A DNA stretch of 51,896 bases from Gammaproteobacteria bacterium (lineage in GTDB: Bacteria; Pseudomonadota; Gammaproteobacteria; PS1; Pseudothioglobaceae): assembly GCA_030611725.1 (NCBI GenBank), contig JAUWPG010000002.1:1-51896 (forward strand), read 5' to 3'. Position 1 is the first letter of the stretch. Each line of letters opens with the position of its first letter. Position numbers and translations under genes: made by a program. Shown here in pieces: positions 36,621-47,187 of this stretch. The notes under the pieces were generated by a model. The model was given only the letters and a program-made list of their open reading frames with translations, was not told the origin of the DNA and did not search any database.

Positions 36621-37315
36621 ATCATCTTATTCAAATTAGTGATTGTCATATTGACGATACTGAACAATCAATGGGGGTTAATACTCATCAGAATCTAACA
36701 AATATTATCAAAGAAATAACGACTGTTAGTAGCGATGCTCTAATCATTAGTGGAGATTTGGCACACAATGGTACAATGAAATCGTATGAAGTATTAAAAC
36801 ACATTCTTGCACCTATTCAAACAGATATTTTTATCATATCAGGCAATCATGATAATGCTGACAACCTTAGCGCCGTCTTTAAAAAAAATTTATTTAACCA
36901 GTTCACATTAGGGCCGTGGGAAATTATTAGTGTTGACTCAGTTCAAGCTGACAAAACCAGTGGTTACTTAACTCAGGAAGCGTTGACTGATTTAGATAAG
37001 CGTCTTAAAAATTCTAATGCTAAATATAATTTAGTAGTCTTACACCATCCCGTCATACCAATGAACAGCAGCTGGGACGATACGCTCTCTTTAGAAAATC
37101 CAAAAGATCTGTTCAAGGTACTCGATAAATACCCTAAAATACAAGCAATCCTATTTGGTCATGCTCATGAAGCAGCTGAATTTAAGAAAAATAACTTAAG
37201 AGTTATTTCATGCCCATCAACAGCCTTACAATTTAATAATGAAAGCAGGATTGGTTTTAATTATTACACACTTAAAGATAATGGTCGATTAGATTACTAC
37301 ACACAATGGCTATAG
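36617..37315 (+). CDS. cpdA: Metallophosphoesterase, CpdA-like cyclic nucleotide phosphodiesterase
   Basis: CpdA hydrolyses 3',5'-cAMP. The 232-residue protein carries the calcineurin-type metal motifs in order: SDCH (8-11), GDLAHNG (46-52), GNHD (76-79), VLHHP and GHAH. It is a little shorter than E. coli CpdA (275), mostly at the C-terminus. The next gene is a YqiB (DUF1249) homologue, as next to cpdA in E. coli, which supports the name. Another phosphoesterase substrate is possible. It overlaps alr by 4 nt and the DUF1249 gene by 10 nt. Confidence 0.85.
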   Translation: MNHLIQISDCHIDDTEQSMGVNTHQNLTNIIKEITTVSSDALIISGDLAHNGTMKSYEVLKHILAPIQTDIFIISGNHDNADNLSAVFKKNLFNQFTLGPWEIISVDSVQADKTSGYLTQEALTDLDKRLKNSNAKYNLVVLHHPVIPMNSSWDDTLSLENPKDLFKVLDKYPKIQAILFGHAHEAAEFKKNNLRVISCPSTALQFNNESRIGFNYYTLKDNGRLDYYTQWL

Positions 37316-37770
37316 AAGACACATTTCTCAAATCTTTATACACTCAACAACAGCCTAGAACTTACGGCCAAGTTTCGCAATTGTTTGAGCTTAATTATCA
37401 AAAAATTTTAAAGCTAATTCCTTTGTTAAAAGAAACAAACTATAACAGTGTGATTAAGCATAAAACTGAAAGCGATTTATATCTGTTTGTTGAACAGCGT
37501 ACGCCTTATACTGGCACATTTATTCTTACTCATCAACTTGATTCACCCAACGGATTAATCAATCGACCAGATATTAAATTTAAAATCTACTTCGATGCAC
37601 ACCTCTTAGAAGTAATTTCAGTCTGCAATGAAACTACATTAAACAGTGCACATCCATATCTAGCACAATGTAGCGATATGAATATACAATGGGAACTTAA
37701 TACATTTATCGAAAGATGGCTGGATTATTGCTTAAATAAATACCAAGGGAAGTCATGGCAGATAGCGTAG
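37306..37770 (+). CDS. yqiB: DUF1249 (YqiB-like) protein
   Basis: The 154-residue protein has the DUF1249 pattern: YGQVSQLFELNYQKILKLIP near the N-terminus, SDLYLFVEQRTPYTGTFIL, KIYFDAHLLEVISVC, and a C-terminal ELNTFIERWLDYCL. E. coli YqiB lies between nudF and cpdA, and its function is unknown. No membrane helix or signal. It overlaps cpdA by 10 nt and the 5'-nucleotidase gene by 16 nt, which is unusually tight, so the three are surely expressed together. Confidence 0.85.
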   Translation: MAIEDTFLKSLYTQQQPRTYGQVSQLFELNYQKILKLIPLLKETNYNSVIKHKTESDLYLFVEQRTPYTGTFILTHQLDSPNGLINRPDIKFKIYFDAHLLEVISVCNETTLNSAHPYLAQCSDMNIQWELNTFIERWLDYCLNKYQGKSWQIA

Positions 37771-38657
37771 CTGCAGATGCAAAAAATAAATTAGTCATCG
37801 CAATCTCATCAAGGGCTTTGTTTGATCTCGATGAATCTCATCAGATATTCAAAGAACATGGCGTTGAAGCTTACGCCAAACATCAGGAAAAAAATGAAGA
37901 AGTGATTTTACAACCTGGTGTTGGATTCACACTGGTAAAAAAATTACTCAACTTGAATACCAAGCAAAACCCAATTGATGTGATTTTACTTTCTCGTAAT
38001 AGTGCTGATACTGGTTTACGTATTTTTAATTCAATCGAACATTATGGCCTTAACATCTCACGAGCAGCCTTTACTCGTGGAGAAAGCACTCATTCCTTAG
38101 TAGGCGCTTTTGAGGCAGACTTATTTTTATCTAGCAACTATCAAGATGTACAAAAAGCCTTAGAATCTGGTTTTGCCGCCGCCTCTATTGTAGGTTCTGG
38201 CTCAAATCACTCACACAAAACACAACTGCGTATTGCTTTTGATGGTGACGCAGTAATCTTTTCAGACGAAGCTGAAAAAATCTATCAAGAAAAAGGTATT
38301 GAGGCTTTTGAAGAGAACGAAAAAAAATCAGCCAATGTTGAGCTTAAAGCTGGGCCATTTAAATGTTTTCTAAAATCTCTGCACAAAATCCAATCAGCCT
38401 TTCCAGTAGAAAATAATCCAATTAGAACGGCACTGGTCACTGCCCGATCAGCGCCTTCACACAAGCGTGTGATTCATACCATGAGAAAATGGGGTATTCG
38501 TATTGACGAATCTTTCTTTTTAGGTGGACTTGATAAAGGCATTTTCTTAAAAGAATTTAGTGCAGATATTTTCTTTGATGATCAACATTTACACTGTAAA
38601 TCAGCCTCTCAATACGTTCCAACAGGCCATGTTCCTAGTGGTATTTCCAATGAATAA
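37755..38657 (+). CDS. 5'-nucleotidase (PF06189 family)
   Basis: The 300-residue cytoplasmic protein matches the bacterial 5'-nucleotidase family that is also related to vertebrate cytosolic 5'-nucleotidase I. Blocks are LVIAISSRALFDLDESHQIF, VILLSRNSADTGLRIFNSIE, LRIAFDGDAVIFSDEAE and ALVTARSAPSHKRVI, with IFFDDQHLHC near the end. The HAD-like DGDAV and FFDD motifs are intact. It would turn nucleoside monophosphates such as AMP or IMP into nucleosides. AAGGGA (37745-37750) precedes the ATG. AMP is also the product of CpdA, two genes upstream, so the pair could clear cAMP down to adenosine; that link is inference. Confidence 0.85.
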   Translation: MADSVAADAKNKLVIAISSRALFDLDESHQIFKEHGVEAYAKHQEKNEEVILQPGVGFTLVKKLLNLNTKQNPIDVILLSRNSADTGLRIFNSIEHYGLNISRAAFTRGESTHSLVGAFEADLFLSSNYQDVQKALESGFAAASIVGSGSNHSHKTQLRIAFDGDAVIFSDEAEKIYQEKGIEAFEENEKKSANVELKAGPFKCFLKSLHKIQSAFPVENNPIRTALVTARSAPSHKRVIHTMRKWGIRIDESFFLGGLDKGIFLKEFSADIFFDDQHLHCKSASQYVPTGHVPSGISNE

Positions 38658-38727
38658 ATTAATGGCGCTTCTCAGCATTCATCTAAGCGGTGTAAAATAC
38701 TTGAAAATTCTCTAGATTTAAAAAAAT

Positions 38728-39990
38728 ATGAGTAATAAAATTCAAGCCATACGCGGAATGAACGACCTACTCCCCAAAGATTCTGCTTTGTGGTTGTCGT
38801 TAGAAAAAACAATTTTTAATTTGTTTCTGTCTTATGGTTTTAAAAATATTCGTACACCCATCGTTGAAAAAACCGATACTTTTTGTCGTGCAATTGGCGA
38901 AGCCACAGACATTGTTGAGAAAGAAATGTATTCTTGGCAAGAATCTAATGGTGAGAGTCTAAGCTTGAGACCAGAAGGCACTGCAGGTTGTGTACGCGCC
39001 ATGATTGAACATAATCTGCCTAGAGAAGGTATTCAAAAAGTCTTCTACCAAGGCGCTATGTTCAGACATGAGCGCCCACAAAAAGGTCGTTACCGTCAAT
39101 TCCACCAAGTTGGTGTTGAAGTATTTGGTGCTGATAATGCTAAGATAGATGCCGAATTAATGGTAATGACATACTCATTATGGCAAAACCTAGGTTTAAA
39201 AAATATCACGTTAGAAATCAATACTTTGGGCTCATCCGAGGCAAGAGCTAACTATCGATTTTTACTGACTGATTACTTTACCCAGCATAAAGATCAACTG
39301 GATGAAGATTCAACAAGGCGCTTATCGACCAACCCATTAAGAATTCTAGACAGTAAAAATAAAGACATGCAGTCTTTGATTAACGCCGCACCCAAACTCA
39401 TGGATTATCTAGATGATGAATCTAGTAAACACTTTGATGAATTTAAAGCATACTTAGACTACTTAAACATTCCTTATGTAATCAATACACGATTGGTCAG
39501 AGGCTTGGATTACTATAATCGCACTGTGTTTGAATGGACAACAACAGATCTAGGCTCGCAAGGTACCATCTGTGCTGGCGGTCGTTATGATGGATTGGTT
39601 GAAAAAATGGGTGGCAAGCCAACCCCTGCTGTTGGATTTGCATTAGGGTTAGAGCGTTTAATTTTATTACTAGAAGCGCAAGAGATCACACTGAGCGAAC
39701 CACCTTTATCAATTTATTTAGTCATATTGGGTGATGATGCCCAGCTTAGATCTATGCAAGTTGCCACACAACTGCATCATGCATTGCCTGAAGCAATACT
39801 TTATAATGACATCACTTTAGGTAGTTTTAAAGCGCAATTCAAAAAAGCAGATAAAGCCAATGCTGATTTTGCATTAATTTTGGGTGAAGAAGAGATGAGC
39901 AATAACCAGATTAGTATCAAACCACTCAAAGGCCAGGGTTTACAACAAGCCATGAGCCTAGATGAAGTAATTAAGTATTTTAAAAATTAA
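38728..39990 (+). CDS. hisS: Histidyl-tRNA synthetase
   Basis: HisS charges tRNA-His. The 420-residue class II enzyme has IQAIRGMNDLLP at the start, LRPEGTAGCVRA (motif 2 region), FRHERPQKGRYRQFHQ, then RGLDYYNRTVFEW and AGGRYDGLVEKMGG, with motif 3 GFALGLERLI. The C-terminal anticodon domain is present. E. coli HisS has 424 residues. No Shine-Dalgarno is clear before ATG 38728. It leads hisS-yfgM-der. Confidence 0.98.
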   Translation: MSNKIQAIRGMNDLLPKDSALWLSLEKTIFNLFLSYGFKNIRTPIVEKTDTFCRAIGEATDIVEKEMYSWQESNGESLSLRPEGTAGCVRAMIEHNLPREGIQKVFYQGAMFRHERPQKGRYRQFHQVGVEVFGADNAKIDAELMVMTYSLWQNLGLKNITLEINTLGSSEARANYRFLLTDYFTQHKDQLDEDSTRRLSTNPLRILDSKNKDMQSLINAAPKLMDYLDDESSKHFDEFKAYLDYLNIPYVINTRLVRGLDYYNRTVFEWTTTDLGSQGTICAGGRYDGLVEKMGGKPTPAVGFALGLERLILLLEAQEITLSEPPLSIYLVILGDDAQLRSMQVATQLHHALPEAILYNDITLGSFKAQFKKADKANADFALILGEEEMSNNQISIKPLKGQGLQQAMSLDEVIKYFKN

Positions 39991-40000
39991 GAGAAAAAGT

Positions 40001-40618
40001 ATGAAAAATTTTATTGAAGTCGGAAAAACTGAAGACGAACAAGCCGAACAAATTAAAAAGTGGCTTAAAGAGAATAGCATGCAGATTATTGTTGGTATTG
40101 GCATAGGCTTGGGTTCAATTTGGGGGCTGGATTATTACAAAAACTACCAATACGAACAATCGATTGATGCACGTTCAAACTACTTATCCGTGGTTAAAAA
40201 TCCAGGCAATACACAAGCTTTAATAACATTGAAAGAACAACATGCAGACAGTGGCTACACACAGCAAGCGATTTTAATGGCAGCCAAACACGCAGTGAAT
40301 CAAGGCAACTATCAACAAGCGCTTGATCAATTATCATTATTATTGAGTATTGAAAATGAATTCATCTCTCATACAGCCAAATTAAGGTCGGCCGCGATTT
40401 ATCTAGAAATTAATAAACATGACCAAGCTTTGTCAATACTTGGTATAAATGAAAACTTAGAGTTTTCCAGTTTATACAATCATGCTAGGGGTGATATTTA
40501 TCTTTCACAAAACAAGGTTGACTCTGCCAAAAAATACTACCAATTAGCCTTAGGGCAATTATCAGGTGATTCAGAATTGCGAAGTTTAATTCAAATCAAA
40601 CTGAACGACCTTAACTGA
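40001..40618 (+). CDS. yfgM: YfgM-like membrane-anchored TPR protein
   Basis: YfgM is a periplasmic TPR protein that works with PpiD near the Sec translocon in E. coli. The 205-residue protein starts with a polar helix (VGKTEDEQAEQIKKWLKEN), an anchor at about 27-45 (MQIIVGIGIGLGSIWGLDYY), and TPR-like helices after it. It sits between hisS and der, the normal place. Usually bamB lies between yfgM and der, and it is absent here. A ppiD gene is at 26612-28453 in this window, so its partner is present. Confidence 0.88.
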   Translation: MKNFIEVGKTEDEQAEQIKKWLKENSMQIIVGIGIGLGSIWGLDYYKNYQYEQSIDARSNYLSVVKNPGNTQALITLKEQHADSGYTQQAILMAAKHAVNQGNYQQALDQLSLLLSIENEFISHTAKLRSAAIYLEINKHDQALSILGINENLEFSSLYNHARGDIYLSQNKVDSAKKYYQLALGQLSGDSELRSLIQIKLNDLN

Positions 40619-40631
40619 TTATTTCACATTT

Positions 40632-42041
40632 GTGAGCTTACCTATTATCTCTCTTGTTGGACGCCCAAATGTTGGCAAGTCGACACTCTTTAATCGCTTA
40701 AGTAAATCGCGCCAAGCTTTGGTGTCTGATTTTGAAGGTTTAACGAGAGATCGTCAATATGCTGAAATCTTATTGGATGATGACAGTGAAACTTTTGTTA
40801 CTATTATTGATACAGGCGGTCTAACGGGCGATGACAATATTATTGACAGTGGTATCCAAAATCAAGTACTTAACGCTCTTGAAGAGTCTGATGTCATTTA
40901 TTTTATTGTTAGCGCCAGAGATGGTGCAATTGGATTAGACCGGGAAATTGCTTCACGACTAAGACGACTTAAAAAAGATATTATTTTAGTTTGTAATAAG
41001 GCAGAAGGCTTAGATGAAGTCATGGCTGCTGAGTTTTACGAATTAGGCCTGGGTGAACCAAGACTGATTTCTGCAGAACATGGTCAAGGAATTGAGGAGC
41101 TAATCGATCAAACTCTGCCATTATTACCTCAAGCAACCATTGAGGAAGAGGAGGAAGTTAAGGGTATTGCTGTTGCTGTATTGGGCAGACCTAATGTTGG
41201 AAAATCAACTTTGATCAATCGAATTTTAGGCGAAGAGCGCGTCTTAGCAATTGATATGCCAGGCACAACTCGCGATAGCATCTACATTCCATTTGAGCGT
41301 GAAGGGCAAAAATATACACTGATTGACACCGCAGGCATTCGTCGCAAGCGCTCTACTCACGAAAAAATTGAAATATTCTCAATCATTAAAGCCATTGATG
41401 CACTTGATCGGTCACATGTTGTGATTTTAGTATTAGATGCTCGTGAAGGTGTAACTGAACAAGATGCTACCCTGCTTGGTATGATTGCCGAAAAAGGTCG
41501 AGCATTACTGATTGTAATTAACAAATGGGACGGATTAGATGAATATCAAAAGTCTGAAGTTAAGCGCAAGCTTGATGTTAAGTTATCGTTTGTTAATTAT
41601 GCCAGTGTGCATTATATTTCGGCATTACACGGATCAGGGGTTGGTAAACTTTTCGCACCAATCATCAAGTCCTATACCAATGCCAGTTCACAGCATTCCA
41701 CAGCAACACTCAATAAGATTTTAGAAAGTGCCAATACGGGTCATCAGCCGCCGCCAGTAAAAGGTAGGCGTCTTAAAATTAAATACGTTAACCAAACAGA
41801 TGTATTTCCACCGACACTTACCTTTCATGGTAATCACCTTCAAAACGTACCCAATGCTTATGATCGCTATTTAAAGAATTTCTTTATCAATGCACTTAAG
41901 CTGACTAATACACCGCTTAGGATCGAATATAAGAGTGGGGAAAATCCGTTTAAAGACAATAAAAATGAACTCAACGCACGTCAAGTGACTAAAAAGCGTC
42001 GCTTGATGAAGTTTATTAAGAAGCGAAAGAAGCGTAATTAA
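40632..42041 (+). CDS. der: Ribosome-associated GTPase Der (EngA)
   Basis: Der helps assemble the 50S subunit and has two GTPase domains in a row. The 469-residue protein has the first G1 motif GRPNVGKST at 10-18 and the second near 190, then a KH-like C-terminal domain (RRLKIKYVNQTDVFPPTL). It ends with a very basic tail (KKRRLMKFIKKRKKRN). The start is GTG 40632, 13 bp after yfgM, without a good Shine-Dalgarno. Its 3' end overlaps the convergent small gene by 26 bp. Confidence 0.97.
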   Translation: MSLPIISLVGRPNVGKSTLFNRLSKSRQALVSDFEGLTRDRQYAEILLDDDSETFVTIIDTGGLTGDDNIIDSGIQNQVLNALEESDVIYFIVSARDGAIGLDREIASRLRRLKKDIILVCNKAEGLDEVMAAEFYELGLGEPRLISAEHGQGIEELIDQTLPLLPQATIEEEEEVKGIAVAVLGRPNVGKSTLINRILGEERVLAIDMPGTTRDSIYIPFEREGQKYTLIDTAGIRRKRSTHEKIEIFSIIKAIDALDRSHVVILVLDAREGVTEQDATLLGMIAEKGRALLIVINKWDGLDEYQKSEVKRKLDVKLSFVNYASVHYISALHGSGVGKLFAPIIKSYTNASSQHSTATLNKILESANTGHQPPPVKGRRLKIKYVNQTDVFPPTLTFHGNHLQNVPNAYDRYLKNFFINALKLTNTPLRIEYKSGENPFKDNKNELNARQVTKKRRLMKFIKKRKKRN

Positions 42042-42362
42042 ATTCTACCTGCGCATTGGCTCGATCAATCTCTACCAGTAATTCACAATATGAGTTTTCA
42101 TGGATCATGGCTTGGGATGGATCATCACTACAGGCGCAACCTGATAATACCTCGCAAAAGAAAACGCCAATCTTTAGTTGAATCGTTTTGTTGTCCGCTG
42201 AGCTAGATAAAATCATTACATCGATCGAGTCTTTGTCAATAATTGCACTATGATTACAGCATCTTTCTAATGGAAGCACACCCAACTCAAGTGCTTGAAT
42301 GGCTGCTTTAAAGTGTTGGGTAAAACTGTCTTTTCCCCAGTGACTTAAAACAACTCTAAACA

Positions 42363-42363
<1 letters not shown>
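42016..42363 (-). CDS. Small conserved-looking cysteine-rich protein after pyrG
   Basis: The 115-residue protein starts at GTG 42363, which shares one base with the pyrG stop (TAGTG), so it is translationally coupled to pyrG. I know of similar small proteins in betaproteobacteria beginning with a FRVxLxHWG segment, but no function. Cysteines are ERCCNH, FFCEVLSGCACSDDP and YCELLVEIDR, the last ones close enough to bind a metal. The rest is mixed alpha/beta without a signal or membrane helix. The 3' 26 bp overlap der. Real, but its role is open. Confidence 0.7.
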
Positions 42364-44009
<1,646 letters not shown>

Positions 44010-44033
44010 CTAACAAAGTTGAAATGGTTATGA

Positions 44034-44053
44034 TACACAAAACTGTGTAGAAT
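44034..44053. promoter_or_regulatory. Palindrome and -10-like box between pyrG and msbA
   Basis: TACACA (44034-44039), AAAC, TGTGTA (44044-44049) is a perfect inverted repeat in the 79-bp divergent spacer. On the plus strand TAGAAT (44048-44053) overlaps it and could be the msbA -10. An operator role is only a guess. Confidence 0.35.
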
Positions 44054-44082
44054 ATGGGCGTATTAAATCATAGCAACTGCTA

Positions 44083-45804
44083 ATGCAATACAAACAATTC
44101 TTCTCACGCTTGTTTTTTTATCTCAAAGCGCATGTCGGTAAGCTTGTCTTTACCTCGGTAATGATGGTGTTCGCAACTGCATTAGAAAGCTCTATTCCTG
44201 AAATTACCGGCCGTATTATTGATGAATTATTTACTGTAGAGCCTGATCAACAAACTGCTTTAATTTATGCTTTAGCTTTATTTGGCGTCATTGTATTAAG
44301 CTCTATCTTTGCCATGACCTCTACCGCTACCAGTTCTTGGGTATCTAATAAAGTCATTATGGATTTACGTGTGGACATGTTTGCCAAATTACTAAAACTT
44401 CCCAAATCGTATTTTGATCAACACCCTACCGGAAAAACCCTGTCTAAACTTACTTTTGATGTCGAGCAAATCGCAGCTGCTGCTTCAAATATTTGGCTAG
44501 ATTTTATCAAGTCATCCATAGCCGTTATCATCTTAGTGGGCTATTTATTTTACAAAAATTGGCAGCTTAGCTTAACGCTACTGATCTTACTACCTTTGGT
44601 TTATTTAGCCGTTAAACTCTCATCAAACCGTATGCGCAGATCTTCACAAGAAGTGCAGAATTCCATGGGTAAGATGACACATTTATTAGATGAAAATATT
44701 TCCGGCTCTTCATTGATTAAGATTTATCATGCGCAGGATCAAGAAAGTCATAAATTTACCAATCTCATTAATAATATTCGTCAGCAGCGCTTCAAAGTTG
44801 ATATGACTAGCGCGTTTAATACAGGCTTTGTAAATATTCTTATTGGCCTTTCTTTAGGCAGTGTGGTGTATTTCTCATCCACCCTGCTCGATATGAGCGC
44901 AGGTGAGTTCTTGTCTTTCTTTACCGCCATGGGCATGCTGGTTAAACCCGCTAAAAGCTTGGTTAATATCAATAAACCATTACAAACTGCAATGGCTGCA
45001 GGTGAAAGTGTATTTGGACTCATTGATGAAAATGAAGAGCACAACAAGGGCAGAAAAAAACTAAAAAAATCTAAAGGTGCAATTGAATTCAAAGACGTTT
45101 CTTTTGACTACTCTAACGACACAACAGTTTTAAATAATATCAACTTAAACATCTTGCCAGGTGAAACAATTGCCTTGGTCGGTTCTACTGGTAGTGGAAA
45201 AACCACCATTATTCAACTAATTGCTCGTTTTTACAGCCCAACACAAGGATCTATTACCATTGATGGGGTCAATATTAACGAGTTTGATATTGATTCACTG
45301 CGCTCTCAAATCTCTTTTGTTGATCAAAATGTACGTTTATTTAATGACACAGTCAAAAATAATATTGCACTGGGTCAAATAGAAATGATGAGTGATAAAA
45401 AAATTAGGCACGCTGCCGATGTTTCTAATGCCTCTCAATTTATTGAAAAAATGGAAGATGGCTTTAATACTGAAATTGGTGAAGATGGTACCAAACTTTC
45501 TGGTGGTCAACGCCAACGTTTAGCCATTGCCAGAGCGATTGCCAAAGATAGCCCAATTTTAATCTTAGATGAGGCCACTTCAGCACTCGATTCTGCCACT
45601 GAAAAACAAGTGCAAGCCGCCATTGATAAAATGCAAAAAGATCGAACCACCATTATCATTGCGCACAGATTAAGCACTATTCAAAAGGCTGATAGGATTG
45701 TTGTTCTACATCAAGGTGATATCATTGAGCAAGGATCTCACCAAGAACTGTTAGATCAAAAAGGTGAATATGCCTCGCTATATAATCACCAATTTAAGAG
45801 CTAA
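44083..45804 (+). CDS. msbA: Lipid A export ABC transporter MsbA
   Basis: MsbA flips lipid A-core across the inner membrane. The 573-residue half-transporter has a six-helix membrane domain (about 1-310) and an ATPase domain with Walker A GSTGSGKTT, signature LSGGQRQRLAIARA and Walker B ILILDEATSALDS. E. coli MsbA has 582 residues. The fused single-polypeptide layout fits MsbA, but other lipid or peptide exporters of the same class cannot be fully excluded. lpxK, often next to msbA, is not here. Its 3' end overlaps the convergent aldehyde dehydrogenase by 4 bp. Confidence 0.88.
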   Translation: MQYKQFFSRLFFYLKAHVGKLVFTSVMMVFATALESSIPEITGRIIDELFTVEPDQQTALIYALALFGVIVLSSIFAMTSTATSSWVSNKVIMDLRVDMFAKLLKLPKSYFDQHPTGKTLSKLTFDVEQIAAAASNIWLDFIKSSIAVIILVGYLFYKNWQLSLTLLILLPLVYLAVKLSSNRMRRSSQEVQNSMGKMTHLLDENISGSSLIKIYHAQDQESHKFTNLINNIRQQRFKVDMTSAFNTGFVNILIGLSLGSVVYFSSTLLDMSAGEFLSFFTAMGMLVKPAKSLVNINKPLQTAMAAGESVFGLIDENEEHNKGRKKLKKSKGAIEFKDVSFDYSNDTTVLNNINLNILPGETIALVGSTGSGKTTIIQLIARFYSPTQGSITIDGVNINEFDIDSLRSQISFVDQNVRLFNDTVKNNIALGQIEMMSDKKIRHAADVSNASQFIEKMEDGFNTEIGEDGTKLSGGQRQRLAIARAIAKDSPILILDEATSALDSATEKQVQAAIDKMQKDRTTIIIAHRLSTIQKADRIVVLHQGDIIEQGSHQELLDQKGEYASLYNHQFKS

Positions 45805-47180
45805 TCTTTAATCACTAGCATTTTGTGTTCAAGCATATCTTTCATGCTGTAGCCAATACCACCAATACCATATCCTGAATGTTTACGCCCTGCAAATGGC
45901 ATCCAATCTACTCTGAAAGTTGTGTAATCATTAATCATTACTGCTGAAGCTTCTAGTCTCTTAGCAATATCCATTGCTTTGGATATATCATCACTAAACA
46001 CAGCCGCCTGGAATGATACGTCTAGACTATTAGCATCTGAGATCGCATCATCAATATTTTGATAACCATACACACAGACAACAGGGCCAAAAATTTCACT
46101 GGTGGATACTTTGGATGTTTTAGATGGATTGAGTAAGACAGTTGGTTCATAACTAACTTCGTTAATTCGCTTACCCCCTACAATTACTTGGGCACCCTCT
46201 GCAACTGCCTCATTAACCCACGACTCTATTCTATCAGTCTCTTTTGGTAGGATAAGCGGCCCTAAATCACTGTCTTCATTGATTGCATCACCAACTACTT
46301 GTTTGGCGGCTATATTAGCAATTTTTTGTGCCAATTCCCCCGCTCGACCTTGTGGTACATAAACACGTTGAACAGACACACAAACTTGGCCAGAATGATA
46401 CATGCTCGCCTTAACCACGCCATTAACAAAACTTTCTTCATCGGCATACTGATCAAAGATAAGTGGCGCTACGCCACCATGCTCTAGCGCACAACGTGTG
46501 CCAGGTGCAAGCTTTGATTTAAGATACCAGCCTACTTTGGCAGAACCAATAAAACTAAAAAAAGCAACGCGTGAGTCTGTGACTAATTTTTCAGAATTTT
46601 CTCTATCGGTAAGTGCAACCTGAGCCCAGCCTTCTGGCAAACCGGCTTGTAAAATAAGCTCTACTAGACGTAATGTCGATAAAGGTGTGACTGCTGCTGG
46701 CTTAATAATCACTGGACAGCCTGCTGCCACTGCTGGAATAACCTGATGAATGGCTAAATTCAGCGGATGATTAAAAGCACTCACTGCTACCACTACACCA
46801 ATAGGCTCTAAAATTGTAAAAGCTTTACGGCCACTACCCGCAGCACTTAAATCCATTGGTACTTCAACACCTTTGACGCTTTGAATCTCAGCAATGGCAA
46901 TATGAATACCACTGACTGCGCGCGTTACCTCAACACGAGCATCACGGATTGGCTTGCCGCCTTCGTTAGCAATGAGTTGTGAAAACTGCTCATGTTCATT
47001 GGCCACTAAAGTAGCCAACTTTCTTAGAATATTAATGCGCTCATGAATTGGTAGTGCACCTTGAAGGTGTCGCTTTTCTGCACGAGACAACATTTGATCC
47101 ACTTGGACGCTGTTATGCATTTCTAGCTCTTTTAATACTTCACCCGTGTAAGCTTGCTTAACCTGTAATAAATTTGACAT
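45801..47180 (-). CDS. NAD(P)-dependent aldehyde dehydrogenase
   Basis: The 459-residue protein is an ALDH-superfamily enzyme. VVAVSAFNHPLNLAIHQ and IIKPAAVTPLS form the cofactor site, FSFIGSAKVGW follows, then the general base in ALEHGG and the nucleophile Cys in SGQVCVSVQRVYV. It looks closest to the lactaldehyde/glyceraldehyde/succinate-semialdehyde group, and the substrate cannot be told. It is last in a three-gene run, 7 bp after the acetolactate synthase-like gene. The pair suggests that the ThDP enzyme forms an aldehyde which this enzyme oxidises. That is inference. Confidence 0.9.
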   Translation of the reverse strand: MSNLLQVKQAYTGEVLKELEMHNSVQVDQMLSRAEKRHLQGALPIHERINILRKLATLVANEHEQFSQLIANEGGKPIRDARVEVTRAVSGIHIAIAEIQSVKGVEVPMDLSAAGSGRKAFTILEPIGVVVAVSAFNHPLNLAIHQVIPAVAAGCPVIIKPAAVTPLSTLRLVELILQAGLPEGWAQVALTDRENSEKLVTDSRVAFFSFIGSAKVGWYLKSKLAPGTRCALEHGGVAPLIFDQYADEESFVNGVVKASMYHSGQVCVSVQRVYVPQGRAGELAQKIANIAAKQVVGDAINEDSDLGPLILPKETDRIESWVNEAVAEGAQVIVGGKRINEVSYEPTVLLNPSKTSKVSTSEIFGPVVCVYGYQNIDDAISDANSLDVSFQAAVFSDDISKAMDIAKRLEASAVMINDYTTFRVDWMPFAGRKHSGYGIGGIGYSMKDMLEHKMLVIKD

Positions 47181-47187
47181 ATTTAGC

